Positions 9,559-18,109 of a stretch of DNA of 64,000 bases are shown here, one piece after another. This stretch comes from Flavobacterium glaciei (GTDB lineage: Bacteria; Bacteroidota; Bacteroidia; Flavobacteriales; Flavobacteriaceae). The notes under the pieces were generated by a model. It was not told the DNA's origin, made no database searches, and was given only the letters and a program-made list of their open reading frames with translations. The first letter of the stretch is position 1. The number at the start of each line of letters is the position of its first letter. The translations under genes were made by a program, and so were the position numbers. Location: positions 62,001 through 126,000 of the forward strand of contig NZ_QQBA01000006.1 of assembly GCF_003350545.1 (NCBI RefSeq). Reading direction: 5' to 3'.

Positions 9559-10027
9559 TTTTAGTTTCTTTATATTTCTTTAAGGACAGTAGCGCTTGAT
9601 GTTGTATTTTTTGTTGAAAAAAACGAGTCCAACCTAATAAATGTCCTGTAATTCCAAAAGCTTGTTTGGACCATTTCCAGATATCGAAATCATCAGTGTG
9701 TTTTTTTATTAATCCATCTTTAAACTGAAACTGTCCTCGAATTACATTAACTACTTTTCTATTAGTTTTGCTAAAATTATAGGTAGCAATCCATTTTGCT
9801 GAACCAATGTACTCATCAGCTTTTACATCTGAAAACTCTATTTTCAAATTCCCTTCGCTTTTTTCAATAAGCATTTTCCACATTTGGCAAACATCCTTTT
9901 CTTTTAATAAACCAAAAGCAGGATCACGAAACTCAATATCTGGATGGTAGCATTCACATATTGTGGAAGCATCGGCATTTGCTAAAGCGGTATAAAACTT
10001 AACAAGGGTTTTTTCGTTTGGAGTCAT
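9548..10027 (-). CDS. NTF2-like / SnoaL-type protein
   Basis: A 159-residue protein with the NTF2-like cone fold. The N terminus KTLVKFYTALANADASTICE is followed by CYHPDIEFRDPAFG and later by IRGQFQFKDGLIKKHTDDFD, the standard signature of small polyketide-cyclase-like proteins. It ends in a longer basic helix (residues about 120-159). No enzyme activity can be assigned from sequence. It is translationally coupled (11-base overlap) to the DinB-like gene. Confidence 0.87.
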   Translation of the reverse strand: MTPNEKTLVKFYTALANADASTICECYHPDIEFRDPAFGLLKEKDVCQMWKMLIEKSEGNLKIEFSDVKADEYIGSAKWIATYNFSKTNRKVVNVIRGQFQFKDGLIKKHTDDFDIWKWSKQAFGITGHLLGWTRFFQQKIQHQALLSLKKYKETKNAN

Positions 10028-10201
10028 AGCTACACGGAGTGAGTAGTAAAAATAATAATTTTTATGTTAAAATTTAGGTTTTAAAAAAGGAATTTAGAAT
10101 GATTTGTCATCATTTTACTCTGATTTAGAAACATTAGAAATAATTAATAATTGATTATTCAGTAGCTTATAAAAGAAATGATTTTGAATTTTTAGATAAA
10201 A

Positions 10202-10235
10202 AAAGAGGATAGACTTTTAAGTTTCTATCCTCTTT
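10202..10235 (-). terminator. Rho-independent terminator of the OmpA-family gene
   Basis: Twelve-bp perfect stem (10202-10213 with 10224-10235) followed on the - strand by a T-rich run. It lies 36 bases after the OmpA-family stop codon. Confidence 0.85.
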
Positions 10236-10270
10236 ACATAATTTATTAAATATTTCGATTTTGTTCCGAC

Positions 10271-12301
10271 TTATTTAACGGCAGGAATAATATCAATTAT
10301 TACAGTACGATTGTAAAAACGTTCTTCGGGAGTTTTGTTATCAAACGGAGAATTATTTTCATTTTCACCGTATCCGGATACATTAAATTTCACATCATTT
10401 CTACCCGCTTTAGCTAAACTGCTCTGAATAATATTTTTCACATCATTTGCACGAGCCGATGATAAGTCTTGGTTGTAAGCTTCTTCACCAATAATATCCG
10501 TATGACCTTTAATATTTACGGTTGCTCCAACAGGAATTTTAGGCGTAACTACCTCTGTAAGATATTTTTCATACATAGAAATCGCTTTAGAAGTATTGAA
10601 TTCGTAGATAATACTATATCTCATCCCTTCTTCCATTGTAGCAGGTGTCCATAGCGTTACGTGAACCGGTGTTTCCTTTTCTATAACTTTACCACTTTTA
10701 GACTGACCAATCATTTTTACTTTGTAATCTCCATGTGGACGACTACCTAAAATTGTTTCTCCAGGAATGCTAACTTCGTCTTGAGTGTAAGGTCCAAAAG
10801 ATTGCATTTTTCCATTTTCGTCAGTTATTTGTAATGACCAAGATGATAATGCTTCACCAGCTCCTTTGTTATTAAAAGTTACATAGCTATCTAAAGGTGC
10901 AACTTGAGAAGCTGTAATTTGAACAGGTTTCAATGGTGCATCAGGACCACTTTGAAATTCCATCAACAAATCTGGTGAATTACTTTCGATAGAAACTCTA
11001 CGATCTCCTTCACGAAGTAAAACTAATTCTAATGTTCCACCTGGTTGTTCTGATGGGATATTTGGTTTACCTTGACCTTTAGTTGTAATTCTAGTTGGAT
11101 TTATTGCAAATACATTTACTAAATATGTTTTAACAGATTCAGCCATTGCAAGACCATCTGTATTGTCATTATTTGATGAACCCACCAAAGTAATTGTTGC
11201 AGAAGGATTTTTTTGCATACGATCTCCAAGGATATTCAAGACATTATAATAAACTGTCATTTGACGTTTAGAACGATCTGATAAATTTTTTGGAGCAAAT
11301 GTTTCTAATTGATCTTCTTTAAAGTCTTTTACTTGATTTTTCGTTAATAAAACATAACGATTTGGAATCTCAGTTGATCCTTCATTAAAGAAAACATAGT
11401 TTCTAAGAGGGAAAACTTCAGTCATTCTTTTTTCACCTTGAACATTGTTAGGAGAATTTACACTAAAATCAACTTCACGGTCTTTGACCATATCAGTTGC
11501 CTGTTGGATATTTTGTCCTTGACCAAATTTAAGCGCAACACCAGCTCTAATGGTAGTTATATTCCAAGTTTCTGTTGCACGTGGATTTTGACCAAAATAA
11601 GGTTGGAAAGAAACAAAAGGAGACAATACAAATTGTGTTTTGTTGCTATCAGAAGAAAGAGGAATATCAAATCCTGCTCCAATTTGCATGGACAAAATAG
11701 TTTTCTCAATCTCGCTAAATTCACCAGTAACTGCAGGTGAAGGAGCTTGATTAGGGAAAGCTGGATTGATACCTAATTGATAAGTAAATGATTTATCTAA
11801 ATTGAAAGCCAATCTAGGACCTCCGTAAAGATAGAAACTTGATTTAAATGGAGCAAAACGTAAGCTTGGTTCTACAGTAATGTAACTAAGATCAGTTTTT
11901 AAATCAGCTGGACAGTCACATGCAGTAAGCACTTGGTCAAAAGTACCTTTACGGCTATCAAACCCGGCTTGTAACATAACTCCCCATCTTGAAGTAGCAG
12001 GGCGATATTCTAAAAGCGGTGCAATAAAAAGCCCAACACCATTTCCTTCATGAAAAGTAGCCGGAGGAGTAAAATCAGCATTCAACTGATTAGTTGATCC
12101 CTCGTAAAAATTAAAATTTGCACCACCAGCAACTCCAAAGTACCAAGAAGGTTTTGCATATTTTACTGCTGCTTCTTGTGCTTGAATAGGTGATTGAACA
12201 CTTAACCATGTCAATGAGACTACTAAAAGGCTTTTGATTGGTAAGTTATTTGGGGACCATGCTTGGCGTAATCCCTTTTTAAAATTAGTTATATTGTTCA
12301 T
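10271..12301 (-). CDS. OmpA-family outer-membrane protein with N-terminal beta-barrel
   Basis: A 676-residue envelope protein. A signal peptide ends near residue 42 (QSPIQAQ). Residues about 45-260 look like an outer-membrane beta-barrel (WYFGVAGGANFNFYEG; alternating aromatic strands). A middle region includes a first OmpA-like stretch with TITLVGSSNNDN near 365. The C-terminal peptidoglycan-binding OmpA domain (about 565-676) shows NIKGHTDIIGEEAYNQDLS and a final RFYNRTVIIDI. It probably links the outer membrane to the cell wall. It has its own terminator and lies 88 bases downstream of the ice-binding gene, with a weak hairpin between. Confidence 0.88.
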   Translation of the reverse strand: MNNITNFKKGLRQAWSPNNLPIKSLLVVSLTWLSVQSPIQAQEAAVKYAKPSWYFGVAGGANFNFYEGSTNQLNADFTPPATFHEGNGVGLFIAPLLEYRPATSRWGVMLQAGFDSRKGTFDQVLTACDCPADLKTDLSYITVEPSLRFAPFKSSFYLYGGPRLAFNLDKSFTYQLGINPAFPNQAPSPAVTGEFSEIEKTILSMQIGAGFDIPLSSDSNKTQFVLSPFVSFQPYFGQNPRATETWNITTIRAGVALKFGQGQNIQQATDMVKDREVDFSVNSPNNVQGEKRMTEVFPLRNYVFFNEGSTEIPNRYVLLTKNQVKDFKEDQLETFAPKNLSDRSKRQMTVYYNVLNILGDRMQKNPSATITLVGSSNNDNTDGLAMAESVKTYLVNVFAINPTRITTKGQGKPNIPSEQPGGTLELVLLREGDRRVSIESNSPDLLMEFQSGPDAPLKPVQITASQVAPLDSYVTFNNKGAGEALSSWSLQITDENGKMQSFGPYTQDEVSIPGETILGSRPHGDYKVKMIGQSKSGKVIEKETPVHVTLWTPATMEEGMRYSIIYEFNTSKAISMYEKYLTEVVTPKIPVGATVNIKGHTDIIGEEAYNQDLSSARANDVKNIIQSSLAKAGRNDVKFNVSGYGENENNSPFDNKTPEERFYNRTVIIDIIPAVK

Positions 12302-12332
12302 TTTATTTATGTTGTTTGATTCGTTTTAAATA

Positions 12333-12354
12333 TATCCCGCCTTTCGACGGGATA
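12333..12354 (-). terminator. Short hairpin between the ice-binding and OmpA genes
   Basis: Seven-bp stem (12333-12339 with 12348-12354) with a GC-rich top and an 8-base loop. It lies 36 bases after the ice-binding stop. On the - strand the following bases are only partly T-rich, so termination would be weak. Confidence 0.45.
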
Positions 12355-12389
12355 AAACTTTTTGTTTATTATACCTATCGGACTAATGA

Positions 12390-14474
12390 TTAGTTAGCAG
12401 GTACATTGATTGTTGTATTTACCATAGTAACTGAGGCAACTAAAGATATTGCTCTACCATTTAAAACTGTTTGCACAGCATTTCCAGCAGTTGAGAATGT
12501 AACGCCAGCAGAAGCAATAATAGTTCCTGTCATTACACCACCACCAGCTCCGTTAATAACAGCTGCAGTACCTACGTACCAATAAACGTTTTTAGCTTGA
12601 GCTCCGTTAACTAGTTTAACACTTTTAGCACCATTTGGACCAGCAATACCTACTGTTAGACCGGCTGCTGTTTGAAAAATCCAAACTGCGTTAGGATCAC
12701 CCTTAGCATCTAAAGTTAAATCTCCATTAGATATTTTAAAAGTTGCACCAGCTGATTTATAAATTCCTGGAGCTAAAACTAGATTTCCTAATTCACCTGC
12801 ACCTGGATCCATTCCACCTGGTTTTTGAGCAGGAGAAATACTGATATAAGCTGCATTTGCATCAACTAATCCTTGAGTTGCAATAGCTGCAGAATTAGCT
12901 GAACCTGGAGCTGGGGGCGCAGTATGAATTCTACCAGTAACAAGTCCTTTATTAAGAGGTGTTTCTGTGTATACATCACCAGTTGTTCCGTCATGAAAAC
13001 CTGTTACTAAAGTAGCAGCTGCGGTTGTTCCAATATTTCCATTAATCACAGTATTCAAACCTTGATTTGTAATTCCTGCATTTCCTCCAAATACTCCGAA
13101 GAATAAACCGCTAGCGGCTGCTGGAGGTGGAGAAACAACTGCTGGATTTACTGTGCTGAATGTCCAAACATAGTTATTTGCTAATGAAGCTCCTGCTACA
13201 TTTTTAGCTCCTGTAGTAATAGTAGCTGTATATGTTAGTCCAGCTACTAATGAATTAACTGGATTAAATGAAGCTGTAGTACCACTATAAGAAACGACAC
13301 CAGCAATAGCAGTTGTACCTTGTCTTAAAGTAAACGTAGTTGCATTGATAGTTGTAGCATCCATTACTGTACTAAAAGTAGCAGTAACTGTTTTGTTTAA
13401 AACTACTCCGGTTTCATTATTTGTAGGGTCAGTTGCAGTTACTGTAGGTGCAGTAGCCGTTGTAAATCTCCAAACGTAATCACTCGCTAACGGTATTCCT
13501 GACACACTTTTTGCGCCCGTAGTAACAGTAACTGTGTAATCATTATTTGCAACGTAACCATTAGTAGCTTTAAATGATACCGTAGAACCAGCATAAGTAA
13601 TTACACCAGGTACTGTAAAAGTTCCGTGTTTTACTATAAATGTTGTGCTGTTTAAAGTTGAAGGATCCATTGGTACGCTGAAAGTTGCAGTTACCGTTTT
13701 GTTTAAACTTACTCCAGTTTCACCATTTGTAGGGTCATTAGCAATCACTCTTGGAGGTGCTTCTGTAGTGAAATTCCATGTGTAATTAGCAGCTAATGGT
13801 GTTTCTTCTAAATTTTTAGCACTATTAGTAATAGTAACAGTATAAACCGCATTAGCAGCTAATGGTGCAGTAGGTATAAAAGTAGCTACTAAACCAGTAT
13901 AAGAAACTGTTCCAGCAACTGAGTTAGTTCCTTGATTTACATAAAAAGTAAAATTATTTATAGTCAAAGGATCCATTGGCATACTGAAAGTCGCTGTAAT
14001 TGTTTTATTCAAAGCAACATTTGTAGCATCTCTTGCAGGGTCTGTAGAAATTACAGTTGGTACAATTAACATTCCTGTACTAAATGTCCAAACATAATCT
14101 GTTTGAAGCGCATTACCCATTCGATCTTTAACACCAGTTTTGATTCTTCCAATGAAAGTAGTGTTAGGCTTCAACAAACTTGCAGGAGTAAATGAAGCTG
14201 TTGTTCCGCTATATGTAACTGTACCTGAAATAGCAGCTCCGTTAGCTTCGGTAACAATGAAATTAGCACCATTGATTGTCGTTGGGTTCATTTCTTCATT
14301 AAATGTTGCAGAAATAACTTGTCTTAAGGGAACATTTAACGCTCCATTTAATGGGATTGTTGAAATAACCTCTGGACAAATGCCTTCAGTCTCGATAAAA
14401 TCGTCTTCTGCGCAACCTGCGAATAATGCAATAATTAGTATTGCAAAGGTTAGTAGTAGTTTTTTAGTATTCAT
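12390..14474 (-). CDS. Ice-binding (DUF3494) lipoprotein with Ig-like repeats
   Basis: A 694-residue surface lipoprotein. The N terminus carries a lipobox (ALFAGC, Cys near residue 21). Four repeats of about 100 residues follow (about 33-440), each with the SbsA/Big_5-type signature TDPTNxETGVxLNKTVTATF and a closing YVWxFTT. The C-terminal ~240 residues (455-694) are DUF3494, the bacterial ice-binding/antifreeze beta-helix: GNIGTTAAATLVTGFHDGT, an alanine-rich helix region, LVLAPGIYKSAG and NAVWIFQTA. Such proteins bind ice planes and limit recrystallisation or hold cells to ice. The Ig domains would form a stalk. A copy of the shared 37-bp element lies 65 bases upstream. Ice binding is inferred from family, not shown. 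Confidence 0.92.
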   Translation of the reverse strand: MNTKKLLLTFAILIIALFAGCAEDDFIETEGICPEVISTIPLNGALNVPLRQVISATFNEEMNPTTINGANFIVTEANGAAISGTVTYSGTTASFTPASLLKPNTTFIGRIKTGVKDRMGNALQTDYVWTFSTGMLIVPTVISTDPARDATNVALNKTITATFSMPMDPLTINNFTFYVNQGTNSVAGTVSYTGLVATFIPTAPLAANAVYTVTITNSAKNLEETPLAANYTWNFTTEAPPRVIANDPTNGETGVSLNKTVTATFSVPMDPSTLNSTTFIVKHGTFTVPGVITYAGSTVSFKATNGYVANNDYTVTVTTGAKSVSGIPLASDYVWRFTTATAPTVTATDPTNNETGVVLNKTVTATFSTVMDATTINATTFTLRQGTTAIAGVVSYSGTTASFNPVNSLVAGLTYTATITTGAKNVAGASLANNYVWTFSTVNPAVVSPPPAAASGLFFGVFGGNAGITNQGLNTVINGNIGTTAAATLVTGFHDGTTGDVYTETPLNKGLVTGRIHTAPPAPGSANSAAIATQGLVDANAAYISISPAQKPGGMDPGAGELGNLVLAPGIYKSAGATFKISNGDLTLDAKGDPNAVWIFQTAAGLTVGIAGPNGAKSVKLVNGAQAKNVYWYVGTAAVINGAGGGVMTGTIIASAGVTFSTAGNAVQTVLNGRAISLVASVTMVNTTINVPAN

Positions 14475-14538
14475 TTTTTATAATTTAAGGGGATTAATAA
14501 TTTCATCGTCAAAATTCACACTTTTATCGACGAAATGG

Positions 14539-14575
14539 ATTATACAATTATTTAATTAAGTTGTAAGATTCACTT
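14539..14575 (-). promoter_or_regulatory. Shared 37-bp element, copy 1 (ice-binding gene)
   Basis: Read on the - strand: AAGTGAAT, 2 bases, TACAAC, 15 bases, TATAAT. It lies 65 bases before the ATG of the ice-binding lipoprotein. It is one of eight copies with identical spacing. The 370-base gap 14475-14844 that holds it contains nothing else I can identify. Confidence 0.8.
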
Positions 14576-14844
14576 GTTTATTTGTTAAAAAACATTTTAA
14601 ATTATTTGTAATCAGTACTTTAGTCTTAAAAACGGATAATATTTTTGTTATTTCATTTAATTTTGTGAATGACAGAATATTTTTAACAGTAGAAAAAAAA
14701 ATAGGGGGTGAGTTCATTATTTTAAAACTTAATTTTTTAAAATAATGGATACGAAAAGAAGTATTCTAACGCATTAAATAACAGCGTAAAATAATTGATA
14801 TTTAGAATTGAAATCTTAGGCAGGTAGTTGAACTAACAGTTAAA

Positions 14845-15630
14845 TTAGGTCAGTTTTGAATAATATTTACTGAATCCATCAACATTTAACTTATTTTCTT
14901 TTTGTTTTAAATTGAAGATAAAATAGGTGAGTTCTTTAGTAAAAGTATCAAGTTTCAAGGCAGATTGTTTAATAAACTCTAAGCATTCTTTGACCTCCTC
15001 TGGAGAATTTGAGTATTCATCCAGTTGAAAAGATATACCTAATATGTTTGTGACAGGCTGTCTGACTCTGTGTGAGGTAATGAACATGATTTTTTTAAGT
15101 CCATCAATGTATTGTTTTTGATATTCTTCGGCAATACTTAGTTCAGAAATAGCTTTTATTAATTCTGCAGCTCGCTTTTCTTTTTCTTGGTTTTGAAAGG
15201 CAAGTTCTTTATTAGCAATAATTAATTCCGCAGCACGTATTTCTTTTTCTTGATTTTGAAAGGCAAGTTCTTTATTGGCAATAATTAATTCCGCAGCACG
15301 TTTTTCTTTTTCTAAGTTTTGAAAAACAAGTTCTTTATTGGCAATAATTAATTCCGCAGCACGTTTTTCTTTTTCTAGATTTTGAAAAACAAGTTCTTTA
15401 TTGGCAATAATTAATTCAGCGGCACGTTTTTCTTTTTCTAGATTTTGGAAAACAAGTTCTTTATTGGCAATAATTAATTCAGCGGCTCTTTTTTCTTTTT
15501 CTAAGTTTTGAAAAGCAAGTTCTTTATTGGCCATAAATAGTGCAGTAGCTCGTTTTTCCTTTTCAAAGTCTTGAAAAGCAAGTTGTCTATTTACTACTAT
15601 TAACGCTTCTTTTTTGAATTTTTTTTCCAT
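14845..15630 (-). CDS. Coiled-coil repeat protein with histidine-kinase DHp-like end, no ATPase domain
   Basis: A 261-residue protein. Residues about 5-165 are seven tandem 21-residue (three-heptad) units such as RAAELIIANKELVFQNLEKE, a continuous coiled coil. The tail (about 178-250) includes MFITSHRVRQPVTNILGISF, the H-box style seen in some Bacteroidetes PAS sensor kinases, then a second helix. It stops where an HATPase domain would begin, so it could dimerise and perhaps accept phosphate but not phosphorylate itself. The same 21-residue unit recurs in the kinases at 37022-40561 and 42500-45277. It may be a truncated kinase or a dedicated scaffold. No shared element precedes it. Confidence 0.75.
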   Translation of the reverse strand: MEKKFKKEALIVVNRQLAFQDFEKEKRATALFMANKELAFQNLEKEKRAAELIIANKELVFQNLEKEKRAAELIIANKELVFQNLEKEKRAAELIIANKELVFQNLEKEKRAAELIIANKELAFQNQEKEIRAAELIIANKELAFQNQEKEKRAAELIKAISELSIAEEYQKQYIDGLKKIMFITSHRVRQPVTNILGISFQLDEYSNSPEEVKECLEFIKQSALKLDTFTKELTYFIFNLKQKENKLNVDGFSKYYSKLT

Positions 15631-15801
15631 GCTCAGTTCTAATTAATAGTCAAAAGATATCAGCTAAATAATTAAATATTCAGTTGAGAACTTTTGTTTT
15701 GAGCTTATTTAAAAAAGAACAAATAAATAGTTTCTTACTGATTTATTTAATTTGGGATAATGATTGTATTCGAATAAAAAATAATCAAAACTGCTGTATA
15801 G

Positions 15802-16140
15802 TTATGATTTTGAGGGATCGGAATATTTAGTAGCTACATTAGTTATTACAAATTGCAGTAGGGTACCTAATATTCTTTTGATAGGATTATGAGTTGATCC
15901 AAGTAAAACTTTTTTAGTTATATATCCTGTTGAAATTCCAATAATATTACTTAGTATATTTCCCTTAATTTCTGGAGAAGTTGCCATAAGGCCAAAAGCT
16001 TTTTTTATAAGATTTAAGGGTTTTAAACTTTCTATGGTGTAATGATACTGATCTTTGAGCTGTACAAATTCCTCAGCTTGTTTCATTTTCATTAATATAA
16101 TAGTCTCCTTAAGAATTTCAGTTTGGTTTATATTTTTCAT
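15802..16140 (-). CDS. Small protein of unknown function next to the holin-like gene
   Basis: A 112-residue protein I do not recognise. Residues about 1-40 are charged and helical; 60-100 are moderately hydrophobic (GNILSNIIGISTGYITKKVL, then ILGTLLQFVITNVATKY), perhaps one or two membrane-associated helices. One base separates it from the holin-like gene upstream, and the YtxH-like gene follows the same arrangement, so the three form a unit. In many bacteria YtxH and Phage_holin_3_6 proteins travel together with a third small protein; this fills that place. Confidence 0.75.
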   Translation of the reverse strand: MKNINQTEILKETIILMKMKQAEEFVQLKDQYHYTIESLKPLNLIKKAFGLMATSPEIKGNILSNIIGISTGYITKKVLLGSTHNPIKRILGTLLQFVITNVATKYSDPSKS

Positions 16141-16141
16141 T

Positions 16142-16489
16142 CTAATTTTTTTTTAGCATTTTTATGATGATAAAATTGCTGATTGGCATTTTAATCCATT
16201 TATCCTTAAATACATAAAGAATAATTGCAATTAGTAAATAAAAACTCGACACGATAAAAAAACCATTATAGACTTTTCCTACTAAGTCCCCAATCCACAA
16301 GGAAAGACCAATATTTACTAAAAAAGCAAACATTGCAAAAACAACAGAAACTGTTAATCGAGAAAGTAAAGACGACATGACATCTGCAGTTTTATCTACT
16401 GCATTTAACTTCGCCAATTCTACAGTTGTTCTAGTGTAATTCTCTGCTCTATCAAAAAGCATTTCTATTGTTGTTGCGTTGTTTTCCAT
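16142..16489 (-). CDS. Phage_holin_3_6 family membrane protein (YqjE-like)
   Basis: A 115-residue protein with two strong membrane helices (about 47-70 and 79-99) preceded by an amphipathic helix with LFDRAENYTRTTVELAKLNAV. This is the pattern of the Phage_holin_3_6/DUF1469 family. Despite the name these are chromosomal envelope proteins, often stress-induced, not lysis proteins. It lies 53 bases after the YtxH-like gene and one base before the next gene, so it is co-transcribed with them. Confidence 0.85.
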   Translation of the reverse strand: MENNATTIEMLFDRAENYTRTTVELAKLNAVDKTADVMSSLLSRLTVSVVFAMFAFLVNIGLSLWIGDLVGKVYNGFFIVSSFYLLIAIILYVFKDKWIKMPISNFIIIKMLKKN

Positions 16490-16542
16490 GATATAATTTG
16501 TAAACGTACTTTGTTCTGAAATTTTAATAGCTCAATATCGTA

Positions 16543-16875
16543 TTAGATACTTGAATTTTTAACTTCGTTTTTTGCATCGTAAAATTTTGATTTTCCTTCA
16601 GAAAGTAAAGTTTCACCTTCATGTTTTGCATCATCAAATTTTGATTTTCCTTGAGCGATTAGATTTTCTCCTTCACTCCAAATTTTTTCATACTTTTTGT
16701 TTATTGTTCCCAATAAAGTATCTAATTTATCTTTTAATTCATCAGCATAATCGTTGCTTCTGTCCATTATTTTTTTTCTTGTTTTGTCTCCTTTTTCAGG
16801 TGCAAACAATACTCCTAATAATGCTCCTACAGCTACTCCACCTAAAACTCCTAATATTATTTTATCTGCTTTCAT
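16543..16875 (-). CDS. YtxH-domain stress protein
   Basis: A 110-residue protein. The N-terminal glycine-rich membrane helix ILGVLGGVAVGALLGVLFAP (about 7-26) followed by EKGDKTRKK is the YtxH/gas-vesicle-like signature. The remainder is a charged helix with a direct internal repeat (GKSKFDDAKHEGETLLSEGK, then GKSKFYDAKNE). Homologues are general-stress or desiccation-related proteins. It heads the YtxH-holin-unknown unit and follows the two Lmo0937-like genes, all downstream of the shared element at 17986-18022. Confidence 0.88.
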   Translation of the reverse strand: MKADKIILGVLGGVAVGALLGVLFAPEKGDKTRKKIMDRSNDYADELKDKLDTLLGTINKKYEKIWSEGENLIAQGKSKFDDAKHEGETLLSEGKSKFYDAKNEVKNSSI

Positions 16876-16911
16876 AATTATATATTTTAATTGTATTTAT
16901 TAGTGTTTGAT

Positions 16912-17064
16912 TTATATGCCTCTTCCTTGTATTAGTCTGAATAGTATTGCAATAACTGCAATAACAAGAAGTACATGTATAATTGATCCTAAACTGAATG
17001 CAAAGAATCCGATAGCCCAAAAAATGACTAAAATGACTGCGATTGTGTAAAGTAAATTGCCCAT
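16912..17064 (-). CDS. Lmo0937-family small membrane protein, copy B
   Basis: A 50-residue protein starting MGNLLYTIAVILVIFWAIGF and ending in FRLIQGRGI. Two short membrane helices (about 4-24 and 27-43) meet at a glycine/serine turn. It matches the Lmo0937 (DUF5670) family, tiny membrane proteins of unknown role often found near stress genes. It is a tandem duplicate of the 50-residue gene at 17115-17267 (most positions identical), so the pair arose by local duplication. The start is the only ATG and no ribosome-binding site is apparent, as usual in this phylum. Confidence 0.85.
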   Translation of the reverse strand: MGNLLYTIAVILVIFWAIGFFAFSLGSIIHVLLVIAVIAILFRLIQGRGI

Positions 17065-17114
17065 TTTTTATTTTTTTAAAGATTTATATTGTGTGTTTTT
17101 TATCAAGGATCAAA

Positions 17115-17267
17115 TTAGATTCTTCTGCCTGATATAAGTCTAAATAAGATTGCTATAACAGCAATAACTAGAAGAATGTGAATAATTGATCCTGCACTGT
17201 ATGCAAAGAAACCAATTGCCCAGAAGATAACTAAGATTACTGCGATGGTGTAAAGAAGGTTGCTCAT
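17115..17267 (-). CDS. Lmo0937-family small membrane protein, copy A
   Basis: A 50-residue protein starting MSNLLYTIAVILVIFWAIGF and ending in FRLISGRRI, nearly the same as the next gene downstream. Two membrane helices with a short positively charged C-terminal end. It lies 38 bases after the barrel-protein stop, and no strong hairpin was seen between, so it is probably on the same transcript as the barrel and YtxH genes. Confidence 0.87.
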   Translation of the reverse strand: MSNLLYTIAVILVIFWAIGFFAYSAGSIIHILLVIAVIAILFRLISGRRI

Positions 17268-17305
17268 GATTTTTAGTTTTAAATGATTAGTTTATTTAGC
17301 ATTTA

Positions 17306-17929
17306 TTAGTTTAGTCTTAATCCTACATAAACATTCATAACACTGTTTTTTGCGTCTGAAGAAATAAAGCTGTTGTCTTTTCCGATTTTAGTTAAACCAT
17401 AGTTGTAACGAACACCAAAGTTTACTACATCTAAATCGATTCCTACTCCACCAGAAATTCCTGCGTCAAGTTTGTTGAAATCGTCTGTGTCTAATTCGCT
17501 TTGAGAAGATCCAAAATTAGAATCGTTTGATGTTCTTCCACTAACCATAAAGGCAGCGTATGGACCAACGTGAATGTTAAAATTTTCTGTAACGTTCATT
17601 ACTACTAATACAGGAACTTCAATATAGTTAATGTTAAACTTAGACACACCTTGCACAAAAGCATTATTATAAACTAATTCAGCTCCTTTTGTAGTGTAAC
17701 TAATCTCAGGTTGAATAGCGATACCATTTGCGATTGGAAATTTAGCGTACAATCCTGCATTAAAACCTGTAAGCACATTATTATCATCAACACTATCAGT
17801 ATATAGGTTAGAGAAATTTAGTCCACCCTTGAAACCAAATGAAGCAGCTTTTTCTTGTGCTTGAGCACTTGTGTAAGTCATAAAGCTTAATACTAATGAA
17901 GCAAAAATCAGTTTTTTTGAATTTTTCAT
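17306..17929 (-). CDS. Outer-membrane beta-barrel protein (porin family, PorT-like)
   Basis: A 207-residue protein with a signal peptide ending near residue 24 (TYTSAQAQ). The rest is an eight-strand-type barrel: ASFGFKGGLNFSNLYTDS near 29-46, GFNAGLYAKFPIANGIAIQP near 55-74, and a final VYVGLRLN strand. It resembles the PorT/OMP_b-brl_2 group, common in Bacteroidetes and of unknown cargo. A copy of the shared element lies 57 bases before its ATG. The following small membrane genes are tightly spaced, so it heads a stress operon. Confidence 0.87.
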   Translation of the reverse strand: MKNSKKLIFASLVLSFMTYTSAQAQEKAASFGFKGGLNFSNLYTDSVDDNNVLTGFNAGLYAKFPIANGIAIQPEISYTTKGAELVYNNAFVQGVSKFNINYIEVPVLVVMNVTENFNIHVGPYAAFMVSGRTSNDSNFGSSQSELDTDDFNKLDAGISGGVGIDLDVVNFGVRYNYGLTKIGKDNSFISSDAKNSVMNVYVGLRLN

Positions 17930-17985
17930 TTTATTTTTTTTTTAATTATTATACTACAAATATCAGCATCTTACTGGCTAACATT

Positions 17986-18022
17986 GTTACAATACTTTTT
18001 GTTTAGTTTATATTATTCACAC
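17986..18022 (-). promoter_or_regulatory. Shared 37-bp element, copy 2 (barrel/YtxH operon)
   Basis: On the - strand: GTGTGAAT, 2 bases, TATAAA, 15 bases, TGTAAC. It is 57 bases before the barrel-protein ATG, the shortest such distance in the set, and would serve the whole barrel-Lmo0937-YtxH-holin unit. Confidence 0.85.
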
Positions 18023-18075
18023 TTTAAATGATTTATTATCAGATATTTTTTAAATTAAAAAATTCCCCCAAAAAA

Positions 18076-18101
18076 AAAGACGAGTTGAAAAACTCGTCTT
18101 T
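18076..18101 (-). terminator. Terminator of the lipoprotein gene at 18110-18571
   Basis: Eleven-bp perfect stem (18076-18086 with 18091-18101) on a GAAA loop, followed on the - strand by a long T run. It starts 8 bases after the stop codon. This is one of the clearest terminators in the window. Confidence 0.93.
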
Positions 18102-18109
18102 ATATTGTA

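Noticed and set aside
15170-15620. CRISPR array
   Set aside because: The 63-bp repeats are contiguous, in frame and encode a coiled coil; there are no spacers.
16142-16489. Prophage remnant suggested by the holin-type name
   Set aside because: The family is a chromosomal envelope/stress protein; no other phage genes are present.
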